The translations under genes and the position numbers were made by a program. The notes below the pieces were generated by a model. The model ran no database searches, had not been told where the DNA came from, and was given only the letters and a program-made list of their open reading frames with translations. Shown here in pieces: positions 8,265-17,051 of a stretch of DNA of 64,000 bases (the stretch's first letter is position 1; each line of letters begins with the position of its first letter). The stretch is taken from NCBI GenBank assembly GCA_016744335.1, contig JADGEO010000007.1, forward strand, positions 1 through 64,000. The letters are read 5' to 3'. The stretch comes from Anaerolineales bacterium (GTDB lineage Bacteria > Chloroflexota > Anaerolineae > Anaerolineales > Villigracilaceae).

Positions 8265-10883
8265 ATGGCAAATTCAAAAAAGATAGAATCCTTATTAAAA
8301 GAAAGTTGTGAAATCACAGGAGCAGGTTGGGCTGTCTGTGCCGAGCATGGGCGCGCAGGGTGGCGTTTTGACGGAAAATATCGCCTGAATAAAGAAAGGC
8401 AACGTTTAGCCGAGAATTATGTTAATCTCGGTACCATAGATCGTTGGCTTTGCGGTGCACTTGCTGGGGGGAAATCTCGCAGAAGGCAATTGCCTGAAGA
8501 TTTAGAATTAGGTGCAGAGCATTTATATGCTTTTCCCATAGCAAGAACTCAAAAAATAATTTTAGTAGGTGGGAAGGAATTAGAGAAAAAAGACAAACGT
8601 ATTTGGCGTTTAATGGCGAGTGCGGGAGATTTCAGCCATGCCGATTTAGTATTACAACCAGCAGATTCTTTTATTTTCGGGGGGCAAACTTCTGTTCCCT
8701 ACGATTTGCCCGGCTCTTTGGGGCATATTTTAGCGCGGATTATTCAATATATTCCCTGTGAAGGAGCGTGGTTAGCTCTTCACGGTGAAAATGCCTTAAA
8801 AGTTGAAGCAGATTGGAATGCCCCGGAGCTTTTGGGAAGCGAGTTTTCTTTAGATACAGATGCTGTACTTGCCGATATAAAAAAAATAGCCAACCCTTTG
8901 CTTTTAGAAAAAGGTGACGTAGATTGGGAGAAAATGACAGAGCAAATAGCCCCAGTCGAAGCGGATGTTTGGGGGGCATTGCCTTTAATGGTTGGGCATC
9001 GTTTAGTTGGTGCACTGGCATTATGGCGAGATGAGGCTTTTAGCGAAGATGAATGGTTGAAGCTACAACAAATCAGTATTTATGCCGCAGAATCTGTTGA
9101 TCTTTTTGCTAACTTTTCCGAGATGGCAGACCATCTTCGTAGGCAAGCGATTCTTAATGATTTTTCATTGATAGCTTCTTCTGCAAAAAATTTGGGGCAA
9201 ATTGTACGCCGTGTCTTTGCTTTATTGGAACGCAATTTTGGTACTGAGCTACTTTCCCTATTCTTACTTTCTTCTGATGGTCGAACGCTGAGAGAATATC
9301 GAAATCTTGAGAGACGTGTAATTCCGCGTACTGAATTTCTTGAAAATCATCCCATAGAAAAATTTGTAGACGAAGGGAAAAACGTACGCATTGATAGTGC
9401 TGAGATACAAAATTATCTTTTAGGCGATGATGGTGGGCAATCGGCTTTGCTCGTGCCACTTAAATATCGTGGCGAAGTTATTGGCGTTCTCGCACTAGAA
9501 AGTAAAGAGATTGCCGCATTTAGTGGCTACGATGAAAATTTGCTCGTGGTTATTGCCAGTCATCTTGCAGGGTTGGTAGAGTACGGCAGATTGCGCGAAG
9601 AGGCAGAGGCACGCGCTCGTAATCTTGGGTTAATCCATGAGGTCATTCAGCAGGTAATTGGATTAACCAATATCAACGAAGTTGCACAAGTCACATCCGA
9701 TTTGTTGGTACAGCATTTTTCTTATGAATTGGCAGTAGTGCTTCTTGTAGATCGTCATCAAAAATTAAATATAGAAGGAATTAGCGGAGCCGCGGCTCCG
9801 CTGGTCAAATCTGCTTTTGAGAATTTTGAGTATCCTAGCAAAGAAGGCATTAGCGGGCATGTTTTTGCCACAGGCGAAAGTATTATGGTCGATGATGTGA
9901 CTAAAAACTCTTTTTATACACATGTGCCCGGTTGGGATGTTGGCTCAGAAATTTGTGTTGCTTTACAAGATGGGGATCGTATTTTAGGCATTATAGATAT
10001 TGAAGCCAGCGAGAAAAATGCTTTTACACATAACGACCTTCAAGCCCTTGAATCTCTCGCAGGTTTTCTTACCAGCGCAGTTTCTGGTGTAGATCGTTAC
10101 CAAATGCTACAAGATACTATCCAAATTTTGCAAACCACACAAGAAGAACTACAAGAGAGAATGGAAGCACAGCGTACCGCTGAGAATAGACTTATTCAAG
10201 CGGCAAAACTTGCCGCAGTCGGAGAGATGGCGGCAGGCGTAGCGCACGAGTTAAATAATCCGCTTACTACAGTTGCCGGCTTCTCAGAGCTTCTTCTCAA
10301 AGATTTGCCCGATGAATCATCCCAACGTGAAGATTTAGAGATGGTTTTGCGTGAAGCTAAACGTGCTCGCAGTGTAGTGCGCCGCTTGCTCGATTTTGCG
10401 CGGCAAAGCGAAAGTTTGCGAGTGCGCGCCGACTTGAACGAAGTCATCGAAGACGTTGCCGCACTTACAAATCATCTCCTTGAAAGCAGTAACATCAATT
10501 TTGAAATGAAACTTGGCAAAAATCTCTCTTGGGTGTTCATTGACAGAGACCAAATTAAGCAAGTCGTTTTGAACCTTTTGCACAACGCCCTCCACGCCAT
10601 GCCAGAAGGCGGCGAGTTATCGATTCGCACCAAAACACGTCAAAGGAATAAGAAAAAGTGGCTAACTATGGCAGTGCAAGATAACGGCAAGGGGATTTCT
10701 GCCGATGATCTTGCGCGCATCTTCGAGCCTTTTTTCACCACAAAAGCAGATGACGGCGGTACTGGGCTTGGGCTTGCCGTCAGCTACGGGATTGTGACCG
10801 ACCACGATGGTTTTATCGAAGTAGATAGCGCACCAAATGAGGGGGCTTGCTTCACTGTTTGGCTACCCATAGAGAAAGAATAG
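8265..10883 (+). CDS. Cytoplasmic multi-GAF histidine kinase
   Basis: An 872-residue kinase from the ATG at 8265; an in-frame ATG at 8250 and a TTG at 8211 are alternatives and none has a good ribosome binding site. Four GAF-type domains can be followed. The first two (about 1-130 and 140-290) are degenerate; the next two (about 300-450 and 465-615) are better conserved, the last containing GISGHVFATGESIMVDDVT. A coiled coil (620-650) joins them to the HisKA H-box VAHELNNPLT with His661. The HATPase has NLLHNALHAMPEGG, DNGKGIS and GGTGLGLAV and resembles NtrB/ZraS-type kinases. No membrane helix is present, so the signal is cytosolic. It heads the two-component group that precedes the ion channel gene. 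Confidence 0.9.
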   Translation: MANSKKIESLLKESCEITGAGWAVCAEHGRAGWRFDGKYRLNKERQRLAENYVNLGTIDRWLCGALAGGKSRRRQLPEDLELGAEHLYAFPIARTQKIILVGGKELEKKDKRIWRLMASAGDFSHADLVLQPADSFIFGGQTSVPYDLPGSLGHILARIIQYIPCEGAWLALHGENALKVEADWNAPELLGSEFSLDTDAVLADIKKIANPLLLEKGDVDWEKMTEQIAPVEADVWGALPLMVGHRLVGALALWRDEAFSEDEWLKLQQISIYAAESVDLFANFSEMADHLRRQAILNDFSLIASSAKNLGQIVRRVFALLERNFGTELLSLFLLSSDGRTLREYRNLERRVIPRTEFLENHPIEKFVDEGKNVRIDSAEIQNYLLGDDGGQSALLVPLKYRGEVIGVLALESKEIAAFSGYDENLLVVIASHLAGLVEYGRLREEAEARARNLGLIHEVIQQVIGLTNINEVAQVTSDLLVQHFSYELAVVLLVDRHQKLNIEGISGAAAPLVKSAFENFEYPSKEGISGHVFATGESIMVDDVTKNSFYTHVPGWDVGSEICVALQDGDRILGIIDIEASEKNAFTHNDLQALESLAGFLTSAVSGVDRYQMLQDTIQILQTTQEELQERMEAQRTAENRLIQAAKLAAVGEMAAGVAHELNNPLTTVAGFSELLLKDLPDESSQREDLEMVLREAKRARSVVRRLLDFARQSESLRVRADLNEVIEDVAALTNHLLESSNINFEMKLGKNLSWVFIDRDQIKQVVLNLLHNALHAMPEGGELSIRTKTRQRNKKKWLTMAVQDNGKGISADDLARIFEPFFTTKADDGGTGLGLAVSYGIVTDHDGFIEVDSAPNEGACFTVWLPIEKE

Positions 10884-10943
10884 GATTAGCATGACGCGCC
10901 CGCTACAGAGCGTGTCCTTTAGCACGGTTCAGCACTAGTTTTT

Positions 10944-11024
10944 GGCTTGAGTGCAGAGCAAAAAGCAGGCGTGTGGCGTGAACGCCCCCATCTGTCCTTC
11001 GGACATCTCCCCCTGTGCGGGGAG
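10944..11024. repeat. Dispersed intergenic repeat with two short hairpins
   Basis: GGCTTGAGTGC at 10944-10954 is followed by two small palindromes: TGTCC-TTC-GGACA at 10993-11005 and CTCCCC-CTGTGC-GGGGAG at 11007-11024. The first core recurs near 15661, 15741, 50707 and 57081. The CTGTCCTTCGGACATCT unit recurs at about 60408-60424. The segment lies between the two kinase genes. It could reduce read-through, since GGGGAG is followed by AGAAAAATTA, but it is better explained as a repeat-family copy. Confidence 0.5.
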
Positions 11025-11133
11025 AGAAAAATTACATAATACGTTAAAAACGTCATGCTTTAGTTACGAAACTAGATATAGAAAAAAGTAAAATTAGGGC
11101 AATAGAAAAATCAAACTGCCCTAAGGAAAAAAG

Positions 11134-12708
11134 ATGAATAAACCAGTTGTTTTAGTCGTTGATGATGAAGTAGGCATTGTAAGATTGTGCGAACGTCTTC
11201 TTAAAAAAGAAGGTTTTCGTGTTTCTACATTTACCAATCCTGAAAAGGCGATGGAATTTTTAAGCAATGAACGAGTTGATTTGCTTCTTGTAGATATTCG
11301 GATGCCAAAAGTAGATGGCTTTAGTGTGGTTGCTTTTGCTAAAGAGCATCAACCCGATATTGCCACATTGCTGATGACCGGCTTTGGTACCGTTGAAACC
11401 GCAATTAGAGCCTTACGCCGCGGGGTAGATGGCTTGATTTTGAAACCTTTTGAAGAAGGCGATGAATTGGTCGAAGCTGTACGGCTGGCTCTTGCGGATA
11501 GTCAGCAGAAACGCGACGCCGCACATACTGAAGCCCTGCGTCCGCTTTTTGATGTGACCAAAGCCTTTTTAGCAGAAACGCATCCTGAGCGTTTGCCAGA
11601 ATTAATTGTAGACGCGGTCTGTAATCATTTGCGTTGTGAAAATGCTGCCTATTACCAGTCTTCGGAAGAGAATGACGGAGACCTATCTTTGCTCATTAGA
11701 CGGGGGCAAGCCCAAATCACGCGCGAATCTGGGGAAATTGATGAATGGGTAGAAAGCATTAGCCAGGCAGATGTTCCTTTAAAGGTAAGCGAGTCAGATT
11801 CCCCCCTTCTAAAAGAAAATAAAATAGGCTCTGCTCTTTTTGTGCCTATTAATCACTCTGGGATTCAGGCGTTGATTTATGCGGGTAGAGATAGCGGGAA
11901 AACGGCTTTTCGTGAGATCGATTTAGATACTTTGGTCATTTTGGCTCGGCAGGCGGCGGTGGCGATAGAGAACGCACGGCTTTATGCTGAATTGCGTGAT
12001 TATATTCAGCAGGTGGAAGATTCGCAGAAGGCATTATTGCAAGCCGAGAAAATGGCGGCAGCGGGGCGGTTGACCGCTTCGATTGCGCATGAGGTGAATA
12101 ACCCTTTGCAGGCGGTGCGTAATTGTTTGCATTTGGCGGGGCGTGATGATTTACCAGAAGTCAAACAGGATGAGTATTTTGTTTTGGCACAAACTGAGTT
12201 AGAGCGGTTAACGACCACGGTGCAACGGATGTTAGAATTTTATAGACCTGGCAAGGTTGCGCCTAAAGAGATTGATTTGCAAGAAATTTTAGACCATGTT
12301 TTAGGCTTGATGCGGGCACAGTTTCAGAAACGTGATATTGTGGTAAATACTTTTTTGCCAGAAGATTTACCAAGAGTGATGGCAGTGGGCGCACAGGTGC
12401 AACAGGTTTTTCTCAATCTTTCGTTGAATGCTTACGATGCTATGCCCGCGGGGGGCATGTTAGATATTCGGGCACGCAAGGAAAAGCAGAATATAGAGAT
12501 TACTTTTCAAGATGATGGTGTGGGGATTGCGCCAGACGAGCAGGCGAATATTTTTGAGCCATTTATTAGCACGAAAGAAGGTGGAACAGGGCTTGGGCTA
12601 ACTGTGAGTTATAATATCATTGCCGCGTTGGGCGGCGAACTTGAATTTATTTCAAACAAGCAAAAAGGTGCTTGCTTTCAAGTCACTTTGCCAATCGGAG
12701 GAAGATAA
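11134..12708 (+). CDS. Receiver-GAF-histidine kinase
   Basis: A 524-residue soluble protein with an N-terminal receiver (VVDDE; phosphoacceptor Asp54 in LLLVDIRMP; conserved Lys in ILKPF). A weak GAF domain follows (about 140-290, ending in the typical AVAIENARLYAEL), then HisKA with His319 in IAHEVNNPLQ and a HATPase with NLSLNAYDAMPAGG, DDGVGI and GGTGLGLT. A receiver at the N-terminus suggests it is itself phosphorylated, perhaps by the upstream kinase, making a relay. The ATG has AAGGAA 8 nt upstream. Its TAA overlaps the ATG of the next gene by one base, so the two are coupled. Confidence 0.92.
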   Translation: MNKPVVLVVDDEVGIVRLCERLLKKEGFRVSTFTNPEKAMEFLSNERVDLLLVDIRMPKVDGFSVVAFAKEHQPDIATLLMTGFGTVETAIRALRRGVDGLILKPFEEGDELVEAVRLALADSQQKRDAAHTEALRPLFDVTKAFLAETHPERLPELIVDAVCNHLRCENAAYYQSSEENDGDLSLLIRRGQAQITRESGEIDEWVESISQADVPLKVSESDSPLLKENKIGSALFVPINHSGIQALIYAGRDSGKTAFREIDLDTLVILARQAAVAIENARLYAELRDYIQQVEDSQKALLQAEKMAAAGRLTASIAHEVNNPLQAVRNCLHLAGRDDLPEVKQDEYFVLAQTELERLTTTVQRMLEFYRPGKVAPKEIDLQEILDHVLGLMRAQFQKRDIVVNTFLPEDLPRVMAVGAQVQQVFLNLSLNAYDAMPAGGMLDIRARKEKQNIEITFQDDGVGIAPDEQANIFEPFISTKEGGTGLGLTVSYNIIAALGGELEFISNKQKGACFQVTLPIGGR

Positions 12709-13454
12709 TGTCTCCCCATATTTTGATTGTTGATGATGAAGCTATTGCGCTAAAATCTCTTGGTGATATTTTGCGCCTTGAGGGGTACACTGTTGCTACG
12801 GCAGAAAATGGACAAGTTGCAGTTAATTATGCGCGTAACCACTACGTGGACTTAATGATTGTTGACTTACGAATGCCTGGTATTGGTGGTCTTGAGGTTG
12901 TGCAAATTATCAACGAAATTTCTCCCGATACCGAAGTGATTTTGCTAACTGCTTTTGGGACAACAGAGAGTGCGGTGAGAGCTCTGCGTTTGAGAATTCA
13001 TGATTATTTGCTCAAGCCAGCCTCACCAGCGCAAATTTTAGCCAGCGTTCGGATGGGTCTCTCACGCCGCGAAGATAAACTCCGTTCTCGGGAGGGTTAT
13101 GCTCCTGATACACCCTTAGACGAGCGGGTAGCTACAGTTGAGCTAAAAGATGGGACAGCAATAAATCTCTCTCAGCGTGTAATTAAATATGATGAGAAAG
13201 AAGTACACCTTACCCCAGCCGAAGGGCGGCTTTTACGGATTTTTATCGAAAATGTTGGACGTGTTTTTACGCACCGAGAGTTGGTTTTGCTGGTACAGGG
13301 GTATGAAACCGCTCAACATGAAGCCCCTGAGATTTTACGTCCGCTTGTGAGCAGATTGCGCCAAAAAATACGAGAAGTTCCCGCCTTAGAAGGGAGTGTG
13401 GTTAGCGTGCGTGGCACAGGTTATGTTTTTTCGTATAAAGTAGATAAAGAATAG
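12708..13454 (+). CDS. OmpR/PhoB-type response regulator
   Basis: A 248-residue regulator starting at the ATG of TAATG, with GGAGGAAG 5 nt upstream inside the preceding gene. The receiver (1-120) has DDE at 9-11, phosphoacceptor Asp53 in MIVDLRMP and Lys in LLKPAS. The C-terminal winged helix (about 150-245) includes HLTPAEGRLLRIF, VFTHRELV, LVSRLRQKIRE and the wing VRGTGYVF, all typical of PhoB-type DNA binding. It should be the output of the two kinases upstream. The ion channel gene that follows after 190 nt is an obvious candidate target but could also be separately transcribed. Confidence 0.93.
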   Translation: MSPHILIVDDEAIALKSLGDILRLEGYTVATAENGQVAVNYARNHYVDLMIVDLRMPGIGGLEVVQIINEISPDTEVILLTAFGTTESAVRALRLRIHDYLLKPASPAQILASVRMGLSRREDKLRSREGYAPDTPLDERVATVELKDGTAINLSQRVIKYDEKEVHLTPAEGRLLRIFIENVGRVFTHRELVLLVQGYETAQHEAPEILRPLVSRLRQKIREVPALEGSVVSVRGTGYVFSYKVDKE

Positions 13455-13644
13455 AAAGACTACTAGAAATGCAAGAAGCGGAATTCCAGAGAAAGAGAAA
13501 AGAAAACCCGAAGTGTGAGTTTAGTAGAAAGGGCTATTTTGGGTGGTTTTAAATCTTAAAAATTTGGTGTTTTCTGTGTCTTGCCGATTATTTTGGTGTC
13601 TACGGTTAATTGTGGATACTTTATAGATTCTATCAGGAGAAAAG

Positions 13645-15546
13645 ATGATGACAAATAAGAAAGTAAGAGCTTATCAAAAGAATATCAAAAAATGGACATT
13701 CACCTTATTAACTGTTATTCTTTTAAGCTTGTTTTTGAGCAATGCTTTAGTTCGAGCCGAAGATAAATTGCAAGAGAGCCAGAAGAAAGTACAAATAATA
13801 AAAGGTGAAGCTGGGCGCGGTGGAGATAAAATTTATCTTTTATCTGACCTAAAAGAGGGAGAAACGCTGTATATCTATATGGAATCGTTATCAGGCAATT
13901 TAGACCCCTTTATTGGCTTATCTGACACACGCTATAAAGAAGAAACGCTCGCTACTTCATTCTATACAGATATAGCGAAAACAATCTCCTCAGGGGGAGA
14001 CCCTTTGGTGGAAGTGCCCAAAATCTACGATAATTATTTAGTTGCTTGGGATGATGATAGCGGAGAAGGATATGATGCGACATTTGAGTTTCTTGTACCT
14101 AAAGATGGTGATTATCAACTTCTAGCAATTGATGCACCAGCAAATCAGGCAAAGGTTACGGGTGACTATAATCTAATCGTTGGAATTAATGCCCCAGAGG
14201 TGCTAACAGGCACAGCAAAATCAACGGGAGATGAAATAGCAGTTCCTGATACTTTTTCAGCTAAAGAAGGTGTATACGTTCAGGAGATTACGGGGACAAT
14301 CAGTGCTGAGAATCCTAAAGAGAGTGTATTATTTTTGCCGCTTCGAGCAGGAGATACCATTTATGCTTATGTTGAAGCAACATCTGGCGACCTTGCCCCA
14401 GTTCTATTGCTAGAAGACTTTGGTGGAAAGCCCCTTAGTGCTGTTAATATCTCTGGCACAGAAAAAGAAGGCTCGCTAAAATATACACTAGATAGCTCCG
14501 CAGAAAATTATAGTCTACAGGTTTCTTCAAAAAACACAACAGGAGATTATCGGTTGATGGTGGGTGTTAATGATTCGCAGATATTCACCGGAGAAGCAGA
14601 AATCACCGAAACACAAATAATACAAGAACCTATTAATGTTCAAATAGGCGTTGAATTACAACAAATTACAGGTATCGATCAAATTAGTGAGAATTTTGGG
14701 GCAGTAGCTGTTGTACAAATGGCATGGCAAGATCCAAAATTAGCTTTTAGCCCCGATGATTGCCAATGTCGCTTTGAAACCTATACAGGTGATGCGTTTA
14801 GTAAATATGTGGATGAACAAGGCATAGAGTGGCCCCAATTTACCATTTTTAACCAACAAGGGAATCGTTGGGCGCAAAATAGCTATGTGGTTGTTCTTCC
14901 CGATGGCAGTGCCAGATATTACGAACGATTTACCACAGAGCTACAAGCCCCTCTTTTCGATTTCACTCGTTTCCCCTTTGATACGCAACATCTTTATATT
15001 AAGGTTGATTCGCTTTATAAAGAGAAATTTTATACCTATACCGTATCCGAAAAGTTTAGTGGTGTTGGTGAACAGCTAGGTGAAGAAGAGTGGTTTATCA
15101 CAGAGTCTTTTGCCCAAACTGGCGTTGAGGAAGAGGTAGTTACATACTCACTTAATTTTGATATGCGGCGACACTTAATCTTCTACATTTTTCGTATTCT
15201 TGTTCCTATTATCTTAATCTCTCTTGTCTCGTGGTTTGTTTTCTTCCTCAAGGATTATGGTAAACGGGTAGATGTAGCGAGTGCCAATTTGCTGGTATTT
15301 GTGGCTTTCAATTTCACCGTTTCTGGCGAGCTTCCCCGCTTAGGCTACCTGACCTTCATGGATATGGTTTTAATTGGTGCTTTTGTTATCAGTGCGCTAA
15401 CCGTAATTTTTAACGTCTATTTGAAACGCTTAGAACTCCGTGATAAGGGAGAGTTGGCTGAAAAAATTGATTCTTACTCAATTTGGGTTTATCCTTTGCT
15501 TTACGTTGTAGGTGGTGTTGTTTCGGTGGCGTTATTTCTAGTTTAG
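13645..15546 (+). CDS. Pentameric ligand-gated ion channel with two N-terminal beta domains (DeCLIC-like)
   Basis: A 633-residue Cys-loop-receptor homologue of the prokaryotic type. A signal/anchor segment (17-38) is followed by two similar extracytoplasmic beta domains (about 48-187 and 190-317), each ending in GDY(N/R)LxVGxN. The canonical ligand-binding domain (about 330-508) carries FDFTRFPFDTQ in place of the Cys-loop. It is like the PFDSQ region of GLIC and lacks the disulfide-forming loop cysteines. TM1 spans about 509-535. The pore helix TM2 and the TM2-TM3 turn (AFNFTVSGELPRLGYLTF) match GLIC well. TM3 lies at about 568-592 and TM4 at 611-632. C373 and C375 are an extra cysteine pair. 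The two N-terminal domains recall DeCLIC. The ATG has AGGAG 5 nt upstream. The ligand is unknown. Confidence 0.95.
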   Translation: MMTNKKVRAYQKNIKKWTFTLLTVILLSLFLSNALVRAEDKLQESQKKVQIIKGEAGRGGDKIYLLSDLKEGETLYIYMESLSGNLDPFIGLSDTRYKEETLATSFYTDIAKTISSGGDPLVEVPKIYDNYLVAWDDDSGEGYDATFEFLVPKDGDYQLLAIDAPANQAKVTGDYNLIVGINAPEVLTGTAKSTGDEIAVPDTFSAKEGVYVQEITGTISAENPKESVLFLPLRAGDTIYAYVEATSGDLAPVLLLEDFGGKPLSAVNISGTEKEGSLKYTLDSSAENYSLQVSSKNTTGDYRLMVGVNDSQIFTGEAEITETQIIQEPINVQIGVELQQITGIDQISENFGAVAVVQMAWQDPKLAFSPDDCQCRFETYTGDAFSKYVDEQGIEWPQFTIFNQQGNRWAQNSYVVVLPDGSARYYERFTTELQAPLFDFTRFPFDTQHLYIKVDSLYKEKFYTYTVSEKFSGVGEQLGEEEWFITESFAQTGVEEEVVTYSLNFDMRRHLIFYIFRILVPIILISLVSWFVFFLKDYGKRVDVASANLLVFVAFNFTVSGELPRLGYLTFMDMVLIGAFVISALTVIFNVYLKRLELRDKGELAEKIDSYSIWVYPLLYVVGGVVSVALFLV

Positions 15547-15561
15547 TAAGCGTCTAAGAAT

Positions 15562-15602
15562 AAAAAAGCCTGATGGGATTTTGAGACTCATCAGGCTTTT
15601 TT
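15562..15602 (+). terminator. Strong bidirectional terminator
   Basis: AAAAAAGCCTGATG and CATCAGGCTTTTTT form a perfect 14-bp stem with a 13-nt loop and T-runs in both directions. It separates the rightward ion-channel gene from the convergent EamA gene. Confidence 0.92.
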
Positions 15603-15654
15603 ATTTAAAAATTGGGATTTGACAGCTTACCGCTAAATGCCCGTATCGAACGCG

Positions 15655-15749
15655 TTTTGGGCTTGAGTGCGGATACCCAAACGGGGGTGCGGTGTGAACA
15701 GAAAAATCAGTTTACGCTGGGCAGGTGTTGAAGTTTGGCGGCACTCAAG
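15655..15749. repeat. Dispersed repeat with inverted CTTGAGTGC cores
   Basis: GGCTTGAGTGC at 15660-15670 and GGCGGCACTCAAG at 15737-15749 face each other. The same core occurs at 10944, 50707 and 57078. The segment sits just downstream of the EamA stop. It is GC-richer than its surroundings and has no coding potential that I can see. Confidence 0.5.
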
Positions 15750-15772
15750 TTTGGGTCACGTTTGTCGCGGTG

Positions 15773-16723
15773 TTAGGTGTGCGGTCCCCAAGGAATATCT
15801 GGCGGTACTTGGTGCGGGGCACGAATCCAACTAAGCCATCCACCAGGCTTTTTTCGGGTTTCTTGTTTTTCAAAGTGAACAAGCAAGATGCTGGTAATTA
15901 GTCCCATAACGCCAATCCATTGGAAGAAGCTAAGGTCTTCTCCGAGCAAAAGGTAGCTTGCGATAATGGTTATAACTAACTCGCCCAGCCCAAGAAGCGC
16001 GGTTTGCATTCCGCCGATATTTTTTACACCTAAGAAAAGCGTTAGCCGAGATAAAAAGGTGACGAGGGTTAACCCGATGATGGGATTCCAATCTGCGGTG
16101 CTGTCAGGAAGTTGGGGGTCAAAAATAAAATAGGCAGAGACAACGACTGCGCTCATCGAAATTAATGTGTATAGCGTAACTGTTGGGGCGGGGACTTCGT
16201 AGAGAACGCGTTGATTGATGGGGAGGTGAAGCGCATATAGTGCTGAGGCAATCAACATAAAGGCTACGCCTATGAGGTCAATTTCTCCACTATCAAAGGA
16301 GGTAATTAAAATTACGCTGGCTACGGCTAAGCTGATGCGTAAGATGGTTAATTTGCTTGGGCTTTGACGATCTAAAAATGACCAAAAAACAACGAATACG
16401 GGGTATAAAGAATAGAGTAGTTGTCCTATATTTGCATTTAGCCGCTCAAGTGACATATAGTAAAAAAGGGAGCCAATTCCGTTAATTGCCCCTGCAAGGA
16501 TGCATCCGAGTAGACCAAGTGAAAAGATATAAAAGTATTGTCGTTTGAATATGAGCAGGAGTATGAGTAAAAGCCCTGCCGCCATACTCGTTCTTAAGGC
16601 AACAACGGCAAAGGGTGAAAACCCAGCAAGAATGGCTTGTTTTCCAAATATGGGGGTGAATCCTAAGAAGAGCGCGGAAACAATTGCCGCAATGATGCCT
16701 TTGTTTTTTTTCCCTATATTCAT
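15773..16723 (-). CDS. EamA/DMT-superfamily transporter
   Basis: A 316-residue inner-membrane protein with ten predicted helices in two EamA repeats (about 10-125 and 140-280). The repeats begin GIIAAIVSALFLGFTPIFGKQA and VGVAFMLIASALYAL-type motifs. It ends with a short cytoplasmic tail rich in Pro and Trp. Such proteins export amino acids or other metabolites; the substrate cannot be read from sequence. The ATG at 16723 has only a weak GAGA-type ribosome binding site. A TATAAT at 16789-16794 on the minus strand gives a leader of about 60 nt. It appears to be monocistronic and ends in the convergent gap holding the strong terminator. Confidence 0.9.
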   Translation of the reverse strand: MNIGKKNKGIIAAIVSALFLGFTPIFGKQAILAGFSPFAVVALRTSMAAGLLLILLLIFKRQYFYIFSLGLLGCILAGAINGIGSLFYYMSLERLNANIGQLLYSLYPVFVVFWSFLDRQSPSKLTILRISLAVASVILITSFDSGEIDLIGVAFMLIASALYALHLPINQRVLYEVPAPTVTLYTLISMSAVVVSAYFIFDPQLPDSTADWNPIIGLTLVTFLSRLTLFLGVKNIGGMQTALLGLGELVITIIASYLLLGEDLSFFQWIGVMGLITSILLVHFEKQETRKKPGGWLSWIRAPHQVPPDIPWGPHT

Positions 16724-17051
16724 ATCAATTGTCTCGTCTTAAGTTATTTCTATGTTTTGGACGATGATTTATGGAGAGCGTGAAAAGAATTATATAATAG
16801 TTTGCCCCCTTCTGTGTATTAATTATCTTCTCTGTTTTAAGAAGTGGCAGGCAAGTACCTTGAGTTTGCTCGTAGAAGAGTGCATTTTTTTGTTTACCGA
16901 TTTGATAGTTTAATTGCAGAGGTTAAGTAGGCGATGGTTCGGAGACCGAAAAAATCTGGTTTTTGGAGTTTATAAAGTGCCAAAGTCTGGAGAGTTTTTT
17001 ACCCTAGCTCTGTAGGTAAGAGGTGGTAGCTATTTGGAAAATCCCATCATC
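16724..17051. other. Intergenic region between EamA and the sensor operon
   Basis: This 328-bp gap lies upstream of EamA and downstream of the last gene of the sensor operon. It contains TATAAT at 16789-16794 (minus), the likely EamA -10. I find no strong hairpin with a T-run after the operon, no riboswitch consensus and no convincing small gene. A 20-codon ATG frame at 16823-16885 lacks a ribosome binding site. Confidence 0.5.

Noticed and set aside
16823..16885. 20-codon frame (MHSSTSK...) on the minus strand upstream of EamA
   Set aside because: No ribosome binding site, no promoter placed for it and no terminator; expected by chance in a 328-bp gap.
16724..17051. Riboswitch or T-box ahead of the EamA gene
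   Set aside because: No T-box sequence, no conserved aptamer core and no terminator/antiterminator pair could be recognised.
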